NCBI RefSeq assembly: GCF_963675165.1
Contig: NC_087383.1
Coordinates: forward strand, 4,060,979 to 4,124,978
DNA: 64,000 nucleotides
Source of the DNA: Halichondria panicea
Taxonomy: Eukaryota; Porifera; Demospongiae; Suberitida; Halichondriidae
Direction: 5' to 3'
Shown here in pieces: positions 11,784-23,577 of the stretch. Each line of letters opens with the position of its first letter. The first letter of the stretch is position 1. Under the pieces are notes generated by a model. The model did not search any database. It saw only the letters and a program-made list of their open reading frames with translations, and was not told the origin of the DNA. Both the position numbers and the translations under genes were made by a program.

Positions 11784-14700
11784 ATGGCTAGCCTACTTCT
11801 TTTTGCCGTCATTTTTAGCCTTTACTTTGGTCCCTCGTTCACCACTAACAAAGACTGGAACTATCTGAATGTTCCTTGCAATGAAGGAAATGTATCCTTT
11901 GAAGCATTGAGAACTGTAACTAGCAAGACAGATATACACCTGGATCACTGTACATTTAATCTGAGGTCCCTACTAAATATTTCAGACATAAACGACCTTC
12001 GTATTATTGGCAGTGGTGATGGAACAGTGATTAACTGTACAAGTGGCAATGCTGGTCTATTGTTCACAAGGATTACTAACCTTTTGTTAGAGAGTTTGAT
12101 TATACGCAATTGTGGAGTAAAAGTGCATGGTGATGATGGGTTGCAACTTGCTAGCGTTCAAATCGTGGAAGGTAAAAAAGTAACCATCATGAATGTGACT
12201 ATAGAAAATGGTACAGGAACTGGTTTATCTCTTGTCAACATTAAGGGTGCTGTGATGGTTGAGAATTGCATATTTCGCCACAATCTATATTATGTAGATC
12301 GAATGTATCGTGCTGGGAATACTATATATAATGACTTTACCCAAAGAGGTGGAGGTATGCAAATAATTCTTGGAAGCCAAATTATTAAAAAACACTACAA
12401 TAGTACATATAGCATTCAAGGGTGCCAGTTTTTGTACAATTATGCTTCCAGTGGGGGAGGTCTATTTGTTATGATTTCTCATGCAAAGAACAATTGTGTT
12501 ATTATTGAAAATAGTACCTTTACTGAGAATAGATGCCAAAATGGTGGAGGCGGAGTACAGTTTGGCTATGCAGTTCCTCGTCATCGTTTCTCACAAAAAG
12601 TAAAAGCAAACTTAATTATATTCCAAAACTGTATGTTTAAAGGCAATGCAGCTGGGTATGGTGGAGGAGCATCAATATTCTCTTCTTTGCATTTGAAAAA
12701 CATGATTAAGCTGGAAGATTGTTTATGGACTAGAAATACCGCCACTAAACATGGAATGGCCCTTGATATTGCTACTGCTCCTTGGGAGACATATAATAGG
12801 GCTGATGATTTTCCTAATCTTACACCTACGTTCAGATGTTGTAGTTTTACAAACCATACTCATTCTGCTTTTCTCAGCAGCCCGAAAAGTGTTTTCACCG
12901 TAACAAGATACCAGGTAACTTTTGAGGGGGAAATACTTTTTGAAAGAAACAATGGTACTGCAATTGAGGCCACATCAGCTGAACTGAATTTCGCTAAACA
13001 ATCGAATGTTAAATTTATTAACAATCAAGGAATCGATGGTGGGGCATTGAGATTGAAAGGAGTATCCATGATGATTGTTCAGAAGTATTCTACAATTTTG
13101 TTTTGGAAAAATAGGGCTGTGAAAAGTGGAGGTGCCATATACGTTGATTCTTCTGACAGACTTTCTGAGCCTTTTTGTTTTATTAAGACCAAAAGCATCA
13201 AAAACCAAACTTTCTTCATATTCAAAGATAATACAGCAGGTTTTGAAAATTCTCGACAAAGAGGTGACTCAATATATGCTTCATCTATTTTGCCCTGTCT
13301 TGAAAGATGTTCACATGATTTTCTATATAACGTGTCAGTGCCAGAAGCGTTAGAATGCATGGGTAACTTCGTATTTGAGGCAGTAAGTTCTAGACGACAG
13401 CTTATCTCTGCACCACATCATTTTTCAAGAATTGATTTAGCGAGTGAGCAAGATTCAATGTGTATGTTGTTTATGGTGAATGAAACAATTTACTCAAACC
13501 AGAATTACGTTGTGATGAATGTCGAGGACTGTATTGATATGCACGGATGTTTGAAAGCCATACCTGGCAAAACTACCAAGATACCTCTTAAACTAGTGGA
13601 TGAACTTTGTGGAGAAGTTATTTTTCATATATCAGTAGAAGTGTTGAATTCAAACAATGGAAGTATATTTATTGATTCAACACACTCAATAATTACCAAC
13701 AATTTTATCACAATATATGGAAATCCAAATGACTTCGGCACTTTACAGTTTTCTGCTCCTGGAGTATCTTGTGTCAAACTGTCTGTCAAATTAGATGATT
13801 GCCCCCCTGGTTATATACATGATAATATCAGTAAGAGTTGTGTGTGTTCTTCGGCTACACTATTAAGCTATGATGGAATTGAGAAGTGCAGCGAAACTAA
13901 CTTCACAGCGTACGTACATCATGGGTATTGGTTGGGATACACCATTAATAAGACTAAGACACGACAGGACCGCTTAGCTTCTGCGATATGCCCCAAAGGT
14001 TTTTGCATCACTACATTTTCCTCAGCTGAATACCCACTAACAAATGTATCTTTGGACGATTTGAGCCCATACATCTGTAACGAAAAAAGAAAAGGCATTA
14101 TTTGTGGCAGTTGCAAAAAACATAACTCTGCATATTATCGCTCTTCTTCATTCTCATGCAAACCCAATAATTTGTGCTACCTGGGATGGTTATTCTACAT
14201 TCTGTCCGAGATAATTCCGGTAACTGTTTTGTTCTTTATTGTCATTTACTTCAACTTGTCATTCACATCTGGTGCCTTGAATGGTGTTATTTTCTTCATG
14301 CAAATAATAGATACTTTTAAAATCGATGGTGAAAACTTTATACAATTCACTAAAGAAGTAAAACAACTGGCACGGATTCACAAGCTTGTTTATCGTGTAT
14401 TTCTACTCAAATTTGTTGCTCTTGAAGAAGCTTCGTTTTGCCTTTGGGAAGGTGCTACTGCCCTTGACATGCTAGCGTTTAGGTATGTCACTATCATGTA
14501 CAGCTTGTTTCTAGTAATTGTTACCGTCATCTTCCTAAAGAAATGTACATTCCGACTTCGCTGTTATCAGGTATCAAAACAGTTAAAAAACGAACAACTA
14601 AACTTGAAGCATTCCATACTTAATGGACTGTCAGCATTTCTGGTGATGAGTTACTCTGAATGCACACGAGTGTCTCTGATGATTCTAACTACTGGAACAC

Positions 14701-15479
14701 TGACCGTTGGACCTACAACTAAACAAAAGTTTGAGCCTGTCGTCTTCTATAATGGAGAGTATTCCTTCATGGGTAAAGAACATTTGAAGTATGCGTTGCC
14801 AGCCCTTTTCTTCCTTTTTACGATTGTAGTTGTACCTCCAATACTTTTGATTGTCTACCCACTGTGTTACAAACTGTTCGCTTTGCTGAGGATAAACGAA
14901 TCAAAGTGTGTCCAAATTACATGTAAGGTCATTCCCTTAGAGAAAATCAAGCCGATGTTCGATTCCATTCAGGGTGCATTCAAGGACCAATACCGTTTCT
15001 TTGCTGGGCTGTATTTCGTTTATCGACTCGGTGCTTCTCTTACCTTTTCGTTCCCAAGTGCTTTGAAAACATATTACACTGCAACTGGTGCTCAGTTGAT
15101 ATTCATGTTGATGGTACATGCAGTGTGTTGTCCTTACCGACAAAAGTGGCACAACGTTTTGGATGCCCTCTTGTTCTCAATCCTAGCCATGATCAATGCA
15201 ATATCGTTCTTCAATTATAAACGTAATCAATCGGATGTAACGTATTTAGCAGGAGTTCAATGCGTACTAATTTTGCTTCCATTGGTATATTTGGTCATAT
15301 ATACCACATACAACATCTATTTGAAGATTAAGACTGCCATGGCCTCATGCTCAAAAAGAAACGATACAGAAGACGAAGATCACGATTTAAATGGGATTTT
15401 AGATATAGTGGATGCAAGAATTATCGAACAAGAAGATGTTGGGGAAACAAATGATTACATGTTACTGAAAGCGAAGTAG
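11784..15479 (+). CDS. Secreted beta-helix, multi-pass membrane receptor-like protein, copy A
   Basis: Single-exon 1231-residue frame. Residues 1-21 look like a signal peptide (hydrophobic, ending near PSFTT). Residues ~30-480 resemble a right-handed parallel beta-helix: repeated N-rich rungs and GGG/GGA turns (RGGGMQI, SGGGLFV, NGGGGVQ, YGGGASI, DGGALRL, SGGAIYV), with many N-x-S/T sequons. Residues ~665-790 are cysteine-rich (CPPGY, CVC, CNEKRKGIICGSC). From ~797 on there are about eight or nine hydrophobic segments (LGWLFYILSEIIPVTVLFFI, then near 900, 945, 1003, 1069, 1102, 1126 and 1156). An acidic cytosolic tail follows. A PYRQKWHNVLDALLFSILA motif sits before the last helices. No named family is certain; a surface recognition or adhesion receptor is inference. 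It is almost identical to the gene at 56526-60218. Confidence 0.93.
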   Translation: MASLLLFAVIFSLYFGPSFTTNKDWNYLNVPCNEGNVSFEALRTVTSKTDIHLDHCTFNLRSLLNISDINDLRIIGSGDGTVINCTSGNAGLLFTRITNLLLESLIIRNCGVKVHGDDGLQLASVQIVEGKKVTIMNVTIENGTGTGLSLVNIKGAVMVENCIFRHNLYYVDRMYRAGNTIYNDFTQRGGGMQIILGSQIIKKHYNSTYSIQGCQFLYNYASSGGGLFVMISHAKNNCVIIENSTFTENRCQNGGGGVQFGYAVPRHRFSQKVKANLIIFQNCMFKGNAAGYGGGASIFSSLHLKNMIKLEDCLWTRNTATKHGMALDIATAPWETYNRADDFPNLTPTFRCCSFTNHTHSAFLSSPKSVFTVTRYQVTFEGEILFERNNGTAIEATSAELNFAKQSNVKFINNQGIDGGALRLKGVSMMIVQKYSTILFWKNRAVKSGGAIYVDSSDRLSEPFCFIKTKSIKNQTFFIFKDNTAGFENSRQRGDSIYASSILPCLERCSHDFLYNVSVPEALECMGNFVFEAVSSRRQLISAPHHFSRIDLASEQDSMCMLFMVNETIYSNQNYVVMNVEDCIDMHGCLKAIPGKTTKIPLKLVDELCGEVIFHISVEVLNSNNGSIFIDSTHSIITNNFITIYGNPNDFGTLQFSAPGVSCVKLSVKLDDCPPGYIHDNISKSCVCSSATLLSYDGIEKCSETNFTAYVHHGYWLGYTINKTKTRQDRLASAICPKGFCITTFSSAEYPLTNVSLDDLSPYICNEKRKGIICGSCKKHNSAYYRSSSFSCKPNNLCYLGWLFYILSEIIPVTVLFFIVIYFNLSFTSGALNGVIFFMQIIDTFKIDGENFIQFTKEVKQLARIHKLVYRVFLLKFVALEEASFCLWEGATALDMLAFRYVTIMYSLFLVIVTVIFLKKCTFRLRCYQVSKQLKNEQLNLKHSILNGLSAFLVMSYSECTRVSLMILTTGTLTVGPTTKQKFEPVVFYNGEYSFMGKEHLKYALPALFFLFTIVVVPPILLIVYPLCYKLFALLRINESKCVQITCKVIPLEKIKPMFDSIQGAFKDQYRFFAGLYFVYRLGASLTFSFPSALKTYYTATGAQLIFMLMVHAVCCPYRQKWHNVLDALLFSILAMINAISFFNYKRNQSDVTYLAGVQCVLILLPLVYLVIYTTYNIYLKIKTAMASCSKRNDTEDEDHDLNGILDIVDARIIEQEDVGETNDYMLLKAK

Positions 15480-16440
15480 GAAAGTGTCAACAATTAATAT
15501 TCTCACGCAGTATATATATAATTATACATAATAATAATGCATAATTATAATTATTACGCATACATTATACACATACAATCACTACAATCACTGTATTTGT
15601 GCTTCACATGCAGTAAAATTCGTAAAAATTATGTCATCACAATGCACATGTCTCTTCATACAATATTGCATGTTAGCTATACATTTCTAAATCTGCTAGT
15701 CTAGTCTGTTTTAATTATATTCTGTGACAGTATTGCACCCTAGCTAAGCGGAGAATAGAAATGAACAACAAAACTTGGAGAGAAAGTTGCAATAAATTGA
15801 AAACATTACTACAATTCCTTAAATGCAGCGATAATGTTCCAATTGTGGTACTGGGAAGCAAAAAGTAGAAATGTGAATGGAATATTCAGTATTCGAATCA
15901 CGAAGAACAATAATTATTATTAGGGGATCAAGAGAATGACTCCATTGACATAATTATAGTTTTTTGGTATCTTGTTACTGTATACGTGTAGCTATATATA
16001 TAGAGGGTGTGCATGTGGCCGTTTGGATCAGCTGGAAAAACAAGCATAATTATGATTTGGTGAATGTAAATATGAGCCACATGCTTGTGATAATTATATA
16101 CAACAAATGATTATGCCTATATAAACATGCATGCATGCATGTGTGAGGAAGACTTGAAATTTCATTTGGAAATAGCTATAATAGCATGCAGTATACATGT
16201 AGCCTCCGAGTTGTCTTTTTAAATAACGCCCATTTGTTTTTACAGTGTATAGGTCGCCAACTAGGCATTTCGCAAGAACAACACACTTATATTAGTTAAA
16301 GTTACTTCACTTCATGATGAATGTATTGCTGGATATTCTTGACAAATTTTATAGTGTGTCAATTTTTTATTGGACTATAGCTACAGGATCATCAGGGTCT
16401 ATGTATGCCAATAACTGTGCCCCCCCTCCCTTTTTACACA
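15480..16440. other. Intergenic, no gene seen (block A)
   Basis: AT-rich 3' flank of the beta-helix gene with many ATAATTATA and GCATGCATGC palindromes. No coding, RNA or complete transposon feature is apparent. It aligns with 60219-61134 apart from numerous short palindromic indels. Confidence 0.6.
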
Positions 16441-18400
16441 CAGGCCTCACCACTGTCACCAGGTGTTCGCTTCATGGGTGAGGGTTACAGACACTTTACC
16501 GTGGCTCAGCGAGTGGAGGAAATGGCTATTGAATTCAGAACATCTCAACTCCTACAAGTCAACACTCAGGTATAATGTAATGTGGTTCACATTAAGCAAC
16601 TATTATATATATATAGAGAGTTCATATTTATCTTATTGCTGTGTTAATTCTGTTCCTGTGACTACTTTGAGTTGTCATGCATAACCTCAACTGCAAGTAT
16701 AGTACAATAATTATTATTATAGCTCTTATATAATTGTAATTATGGTGTCCTTCATTAATTTCCTGCAGCCTCCATTCGCTCAGTTCTATATCACACTCGA
16801 GTGAGGCTGGACTTGGTTCCTACACTTTTGTGTCTGCCACGCCAATCGATGGCACACCGTCGTCATAGCAAAATGAGTATACAGTAGTTGTATAACTTAT
16901 GTGCCTGGCTATCACAGTACATTCGCATCGTTTCTGCAGCTGCTGTACACTTTGCAAGTACGTACCATCATCCAAAGCTATTATATACATTTGCATTTCC
17001 AAATACACACGTATATATACCATGCATAGAGCAGTGCGCACATGCATCTCCCACTGATTATAGTGCACTCTCCAGCTCAACACTGACTGTGGACGATGAG
17101 GCCATAAATCCCCTGGTGGGCGGGTCACCTGATCAGACCAGTGCCGTGGTGGGAGAGAGTTTGAGAGGATGTGTGAGGAACTTGCAATAATTATAACGGA
17201 TATAGTGAGGAATACTATAGCATACTCTAGAACAACCACCCACCATTTGAACTTACCCTAATGAAACCTCTAATTTATAACGAACATCTTATACATATAA
17301 TTTTAGTACAAGTTGCCTCGAGTCTTACAATAACGTTGCCACTTTCAACGCTGACTCATACCTCCAATTATGTAAGTTACGGTAGCCGAGAATGGTCATT
17401 AGAAACAACCGCGCGCGCTTTATGTGCATGCCTACTGCGAGTGTTTATATTTAAGCACGTGCGGTCAACGGAAACTCTGCGCTCGCTTAGAATTGAAGCG
17501 TGCGCGGTTCATTGTGGCGGTATAGGCGGAGGCGAGTAGCCTGTTTTGGCCACCGTAGTAAGTCTCCTTTTTCTAGCTCATCCATGCATGCTTTGTTGAG
17601 GTTTTATACCAAATGCTTATTGTGTGTTGTCTCTGCAGTGGACAACTTTGGTGGAATCAGCTTCTCGTTCTCGCTGCATTTCCGTACCAGTTCCTGTTCC
17701 GGACTACTCCTCTACTCCCACATCGCTCTCGAACTACTCAATGGAACAGTGAGTCCACATGCAGTCATTTCAGCATATATTATAGTAGCTTAGGTGTTGA
17801 CCTCAAATTAAAGTTAGACTAAGTCTAGTCTGCAAAAAAAAAATCGCTGCATTATGCTTTTTCTTTTACTAGCTATTTAATTTCGTGTGTGTATTATTAT
17901 AGGTGCAGTTTGTGTTTGACAATGGTCCCATGGAGGCGGTGGTGGAGTACACACCCCTAGCCCTGCCCACCTGTGTGATAACAAGTGGCATACCCTTCGT
18001 GCTGAGAAGGATGGTGTGAGAGGTGTGCTAATCGTGGACAAGGGGGACCCTGTCAGTGTCTCCGCCCGCTCCCCCCACCCCAGCTTCAGGGCCGTTAACA
18101 TCAACGACCCCCTCTATGTTGGGGGTATGGCTGGTGAGGGCTCATTCATTGCCACTACTGTCATTGTATACTTAAAAAAACGAATGTTTATTGCACAATT
18201 AATATGAAGAGCTATAATTATCTGTTATAATAATTACAATAGCTATTTAAACGTTGATGTGTTTCTTTCTTTCTGCAGCTACTGTTCGTAGACGTTTCAC
18301 ATCTCAAGCTCCCTCGTTCCAAGGTTGTATTGCAAACCTCTACCTGAGTCAAGGGGAGGAGATCCCAGGAGACTGCTGCTGGCTCAGGCAGTGGAGGGGA
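16441..18400 (+). pseudogene. Laminin-G domain exons, decayed
   Basis: Exon-like pieces with AG/GT borders encode laminin-G strands. 16441-16570 reads FMGEGYRHF..IEFRTSQLLQVNTQ. Around 16770-16870 there is NRWHTVVIAK, interrupted by stops. 17062-17190 reads STLTVDDEA..GCVRNL. A second domain follows: 17637-17750 (FSLHFRTSSCSGLLLYSH), 17904-18130 (DNKWHTLRAEKDGVRG..LYVGG) and 18279-18400 (FQGCIANLYLS). In the 17904 exon the QFVFDNG half and the DNKWHT half are in different frames, and the 16770 exon contains a stop. It is therefore probably a dead fragment of an extracellular laminin-G protein. Only the first domain is present in block B (61145-61720). Confidence 0.75.
17380..17540. other. CpG-rich patch
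   Basis: A short GC- and CpG-rich island (CCGCGCGCGC, GTGCGGTCAACGG, GCGTGCGCGG) lies in otherwise AT-rich DNA, between the two laminin-G domains and absent from block B. It could be a promoter remnant or a transposon piece; no gene is assigned. Confidence 0.4.
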
Positions 18401-18469
18401 ACAATGTGGACCATAACATCAGTTGTAGCCTGTAATCTCAGACTGAAACTTTGTATAAACTATAATTAT

Positions 18470-19600
18470 AGCGGATAAATTTCATGGCGTAAAAATTTTT
18501 TACCTCGAATGTGTGAGTATATATCCACACCTGCATGTCCACCATTAATGCTTATATTCATTAACGACCTTTTTTGGGGAATAATAATTATAATGGTAGT
18601 CACTGTGTTACCAGACAAAAAAAGATGTTCGAGGGAATTGTTTGTATTCAGAAGTTGATATAGCTCCATTGTCGTCTGATATTGTTAGTGAGCAACTGTG
18701 CAGGTCTAGGCTCTTTAATGATGTTTTAGTTGACAAAATTAAGGCCTCACAGAGTGTACTAAGTCCACTGTTACCAATGGCATTATTGACAAAATCCAAC
18801 ACAGATATTGAACTAGTGTTCTTGATCACCTCAGCGATGTACGTGGTGTGTCCCTTCTTCATGAAATCATTATTAGATAGATAAAGACTAATCTCGGAGT
18901 GAGAGTTGGGACTCTTGGAGAGTCCTCGGGCCAGAAATTTGCAGCCTTGGTCACCAATAGAGCAACTTCCGAGGCTAAATGTGAATCCATTACTGGTGTT
19001 GGAACAAACTGATGCGAAATATGGTTTAGCGGCAGGACCCTCTCTCGGGAGGAGGGACACGAGGTGGTGGAGTCTGGGGAAACAAAACAATAGGTGAGTA
19101 CTATTCCTAGTGATAGTAGATCTATACTATGTTAAAATAATAGATAATTGTATGTGTGTAACAAAAGCAATTAAGTTGACAGTTTCTTATGTTGCAATCA
19201 CTCCCACAACGTATGGTACCACAATGACCACACTCTCACATATGACAGACTCACATTTGTCAGACAAGTACTTGCACACTTGAACAGCAACGTCTCCTTT
19301 GAGCAGCGAGAGTAAGATGAGTAGCAGAGCTTGGAAGGTGGGGCTTGTAGTTGGTTCTTGTTCTGCCAGTATTCTAGGGCAAGTTTCATTCCAGCTTGAA
19401 TGCGGTTTAGACGTGTTTTAGCCTTCACTTCGCTTACGTCAGTTTTCTGTCCAGGTGACAAGCTCCAGCTTTTCAAGATAGTCATCAGTGTTATCGAAAC
19501 ATGCTGCTAACTCGGGTAGATCTGGTTCCTGTATTGCTGTATTGAGCTGCTCATCAGTCAGTTTCATTTCTGTTTTCAGATCATCAATTGTGAGCTCTGA
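18470..19600 (-). pseudogene. NLR relic with the NACHT domain deleted
   Basis: Minus strand. The DEATH-domain exon spans about 19230-19596 (LTIDDLKTEMKLTDEQLNTA) but carries frameshifts near 19460 (extra A) and 19342 (extra bases). The next exon starts near 19078 after a CAG acceptor and runs only to REGPA-type sequence, then jumps near 19030 straight to the LRR region (YFASVCSNTSNGFTFSL, CSIGDQGCKFLARGLSK). Around 1.5 kb encoding NACHT is missing compared with NLR1. The LRR part also has frame breaks and stops early. The first short exon is not found. It is clearly non-functional and a sister of the three larger NLRs downstream. Confidence 0.88.
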
Positions 19601-20807
19601 AAATAGATAGCAAGCACACAAGGTTAATGTACCCTTCATTCAAAATTCCTCGATTTCTAGCAGCTTAACAACGTGTTTTCCAATGGGTTGAAATCGATGC
19701 TAGGGTGGGGCTATATTTACCTTATTTTAGGACGCGACATTAAAACATAATTGTCAACGTAGCTGTCGTAGAAGTCAGAAAATTACCTAAGCTCGAGAGT
19801 GTCGCATATTTGGAGGGTCGCCTTAATTAGAGGTCTTACAGTACCAGAACTGCAGAGTTGAGTTTTCACTCTCCGATTGCCATGTATTAAGTGTGCCCCT
19901 CTGGAAAATTATTGTTTTGCTTTGATTATAGGAAACAGAAGTTGGATTTTCTGCCATTATGATTCTACATGGAGGTCAGAGTTTACAATGGCTGCTGCTT
20001 CAGGCAGCACAGCTTTTACTGTGCTTGTAGGTTAATAATTGTAGACTTGGTTAATAATTGGTTAATAATTGGTTAATAATTGTAGACTCTTGTAGGTTAA
20101 TAAATCAATAGCGCTATAAATCAGTGCTAACTCATAAATTGGTTAAGTTGTCTGAGGAGCCGATTTCCCTCTCCCAAGATATTTACCAGCTCATTGAGAT
20201 CGGGGAGAGTAAGTCACTATCACTTGTGCACCTTTGTGAACCTGTCTGTCTAATGTGATCACCCTGTAGCCAGGTTAATGGCCCAGTCTCCATAGGGTTG
20301 GTTCATGCAACCTGTGTTAGCATGTCACCTCTTTATTACAGCCACTATTAGTATGCCCTATAGTGTGACCTCTCAGCCTTAGACTTGTGTGTACATGTAC
20401 ATGCACGCTGCCTGTGCACCTGATGTGCTGGTAATGTGTATAATCTCTTCTGCTCAGAGAACCGGACATTTGGATCTCTACCAATGCCAATATAAGCAAA
20501 GCTCCAGATCACACACAATATTCAAGCTGACCATTGAAAGCAGGGTTAGAGATGAGGAACACAGTGATGGCACTATCAGGGTGGCCTCTCTGGTGAGTGG
20601 GTTGGGCAAGTGTGTGCGTATACAGCTGTGAATAAATTCTTGACTGATTGACGTCTGCACTGCTCCCAGGGTACATGCATGTATAATGAATATACAGGTT
20701 GGTTGTTCTGTTGAAGTAAACTTTATGACCACTTTGAGCAGCTATAATTATAAGCACTGCAATTAATAATTATGTCCCTGGTAATCTGCTCTTTCAGTGT
20801 CTACTAA

Positions 20808-21517
20808 CAGGGCCGTAAGAACTAGGGGGGCTGGGGGGGCAACTGCCCCCCTGGTTTTCAGAGTGAAATGGGGTGGGGCACTCCTCTGCAGAGTCCAGCA
20901 GATCACAGTCCTGATATTATATTTAGTGCCTTTTAATCTAACCACATGGTTAAATGCATGTGCATGGTTTGTTGTAGCCTCGAGACCAGGCCGATTAAAA
21001 TACGTATTTTAGTATTTTAATCGGCCTGGATTCGAGGCTAGATGTGTTGCAACAACACTGTACAGTAACTAAAGTAAGTTAATCCACATGCAGCTGAAAT
21101 TTATATTTATATAGCTAGAGCTCACTATGGCACAATATTCATTCTTTCCTCTTCAGTACCTCAGCCTGCCTATGATGAAGAAAGTATAGGACCTTCTTCT
21201 TACGAAGCTCGATGAATCCCCAGCATCTATTCTATACTTTATATACACAAGTTTTGCTAACTGACTTTGAAGCAGTTGCTCGTGACTTTGCTTCCACGTC
21301 GAATAAACTATTTTGCTATAGCTCTCACATGCAGATTATTTCATTTATGTATCTTTCTCCTGTTTATCTCTGAGAACATACAAAATGTAAAAAGTTCGCC
21401 TCCGGCGGGGCGGGAGGAGAAATTTCCCCCTCCCGGACCCACCCCATGCGTCGCAAGGAGAGGGTCTATATTCCTTTTTTCTGCCCCCCCCACCTAAAAA
21501 ATGTTCTTATGGCCCTG
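20808..21517. mobile_element. 710-bp element with CAGGGCCGTAAGAAC termini
   Basis: Left end CAGGGCCGTAAGAAC (20808-20822) and right end GTTCTTATGGCCCTG (21503-21517) are inverted repeats. ACTAA flanks both sides directly, a likely 5-bp target duplication. Subterminal G- and C-runs and no transposase. The termini and 5-bp target are compatible with some hAT-group elements, which is inference. It is absent from block B. Confidence 0.75.
20976..21039. repeat. 64-bp near-perfect hairpin
   Basis: The arm AGCCTCGAGACCAGGCCGAT plus TAAAATAC (20976-21003) pairs with 21012-21039 with only two mismatches and an 8-base loop. It is nested inside the CAGGG element. A shorter perfect relative is at 50271-50312. 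Confidence 0.85.
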
Positions 21518-23577
21518 ACTAATTAATATATTGGAGCTATTTTCTCTTCTGTCACTTGCAGTTGCACCTCGAGGGGTAGCTCAGAGTTCTGGAGAATTGG
21601 ACCAACAGCTGTGATGAGTCAAGCACTACCAAAGGTGAGCTCAATCACTTTCAGAGTACAGTCAATCGTTGTAACCAAGTGATGTCTGGTGTTTTATTGG
21701 TGAGCATTTTTAGTTAGTTATGTGGTACGAATAAAATGATAGTACATGTATTTCGTGCTTGTGCACAGTTCAATTCCAAATGCTTTACAATTCTCATTCT
21801 CCTCACAGCAGCTGTTCAGACGGAGGACCGTGTGTCCGAGTCTTCTCTCACGTGACACTGCATCCCACCAGCCCTTGTCTGAAGCCCCTCCCCCACAACC
21901 TCCTCTCTCGCTTTTGCCCCACTCAAATCCTCAACCAAGTCCGTATCTTTTGCTCCAAGATCATGTGACGAGTCCTTCAAAGTGCACTTCACTCCTACCA
22001 AGTTCATGAAGTTCCTGAATGAGCAGGAGGTGAGAGGAGGAATGTTTGTACTCAAATATCAGATTTTACTTTAATGACCCTTTACCTGTCAATTGGATCA
22101 ATTGAATGTTGTTTGGGAGTAGATCTTTACCAAATGCATATTATGTTTCATACCTCCTAGATTGGCAGTGAGAAGAAGTCTACTCCTCTAGACAGTATCA
22201 GAGGGCCTCCCTCTTTCCTATACCACCCACAGAGGTGAGAGATACACATGTGCAGTGTTTAGTGGCCTTAAATAGATCTACTATTTGCTAGGCATTACTT
22301 TTTTGCTAGTGAGCTGCATTTCAGAGCATTTAGCAATTGATCATGTATCTGATGGTGTACTGTGTGATTGCAGCTGTATGTACATGTACGCTACTATCTC
22401 TTTATAATAGTTATTGCAACAACCCTGATAGCAGATGCCTATTTAATACTAACTACAGTCCAACCTTAAGCTTACCTTTATCTCAAAGTGGGAGAATACT
22501 GTTAAATTTCATTGCTTGCCAGATGTTCTGTAGTTGACTGTACATACACGTCACTATTGTATGTCGAGTATTCTCCACCTGGCAGCAACTTATTGATGTT
22601 CCCCTATCAGGTTGAGGAGAAAAGTGAAACCATTCGATGTCTAGAGGATGACCTGCTGAGGGAGGAGAAGCTGCTCGAGAGGTCTCAAATCATGGACCTG
22701 GGTGTCGTGGCTGAGCTGGAGTGAGAATTGGAACTGGCCAACAACAAGGCAGATGTGAGTTTAGTATATTTGTATATGTATATATGTATACATTCGATGA
22801 ACACTGTATAATTTATGCATGTACCTGCTGTATAGCTATTTGCATAGACCTTGCTAAATCATTCACTGCATTACCACAAACCACCATACAATGTTGCTAT
22901 GCAAACAAATAGTATAAATACATGTACATGCATGTAGTATAGTAATGATGGCTTCTAGAACTAGACTATGGAAACTAATACAAAAATAGCAGAGGAGTTT
23001 GGCCACGCGTCATCAATCATGTGACATTCCTAAGGTCTCTGCTCACGTTACCATAGATACCGAATAAATGTAATAAAAAAGTTATGGATACTCTTGCTTT
23101 GCTGACTTGTAACACCGGACTAGCTGTGTCTGTTGTCTGGCTGGACCAAGATTAGCTAGACTATAGGGTAGAGTATAGTTCAGTGGTGCTGTATGTAGCT
23201 TGCATTGTACTGGCTGGCAAGAATCTAGTAAACACTGTATGCACTGATAACTCGCCAGAATAGAGGGGATCGCTGGGGATCTGGTTGGTGAATACTTTAT
23301 ATTCAAAGTAGCCAGAGAGATACATAAATGTTGCCTTCAGTCTCCAATGATCGTGCCACACCAGCTAGAAGTTTACATAGAAAATCCTTGTTAATTTCTG
23401 CGCCAGCTCAGCAAAAAAAGTGGTGCACGTGATCGTGTCCAACCTCCTCTGCAAAATAAGGTCAAACAGAACAATTTTTCAACAGAATAGGCATGAGCTT
23501 GCCCCCCCCCCCCAAAAAAAAGAACCTACATTGTAAATGTATGTATATAGTCAGTCAAATCGTTACAAACATTAATA

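Larger units (their letters stand above)
8975..23370 (+). repeat. Segmental duplication block A
   Basis: From the CAAGCG..GAGGGCCTGAG motif near 8986 onward, the sequence matches 53757-64000 at an offset of about 44.74 kb, through the leader, the beta-helix gene, its 3' flank and the first laminin-G exons to about 17255. Matching resumes from 22030 to 23370 (with 62400-64000). Block A alone holds 17260-22030: a second laminin-G domain, the NLR relic and a CAGGG-ended transposon. Confidence 0.92.

Noticed and set aside
21746-22055. Overlapping frames around 21750-22055 and 32540-32845
   Set aside because: They fall on kinesin-like relic exons in shifting frames, with no frame consistent across copies.
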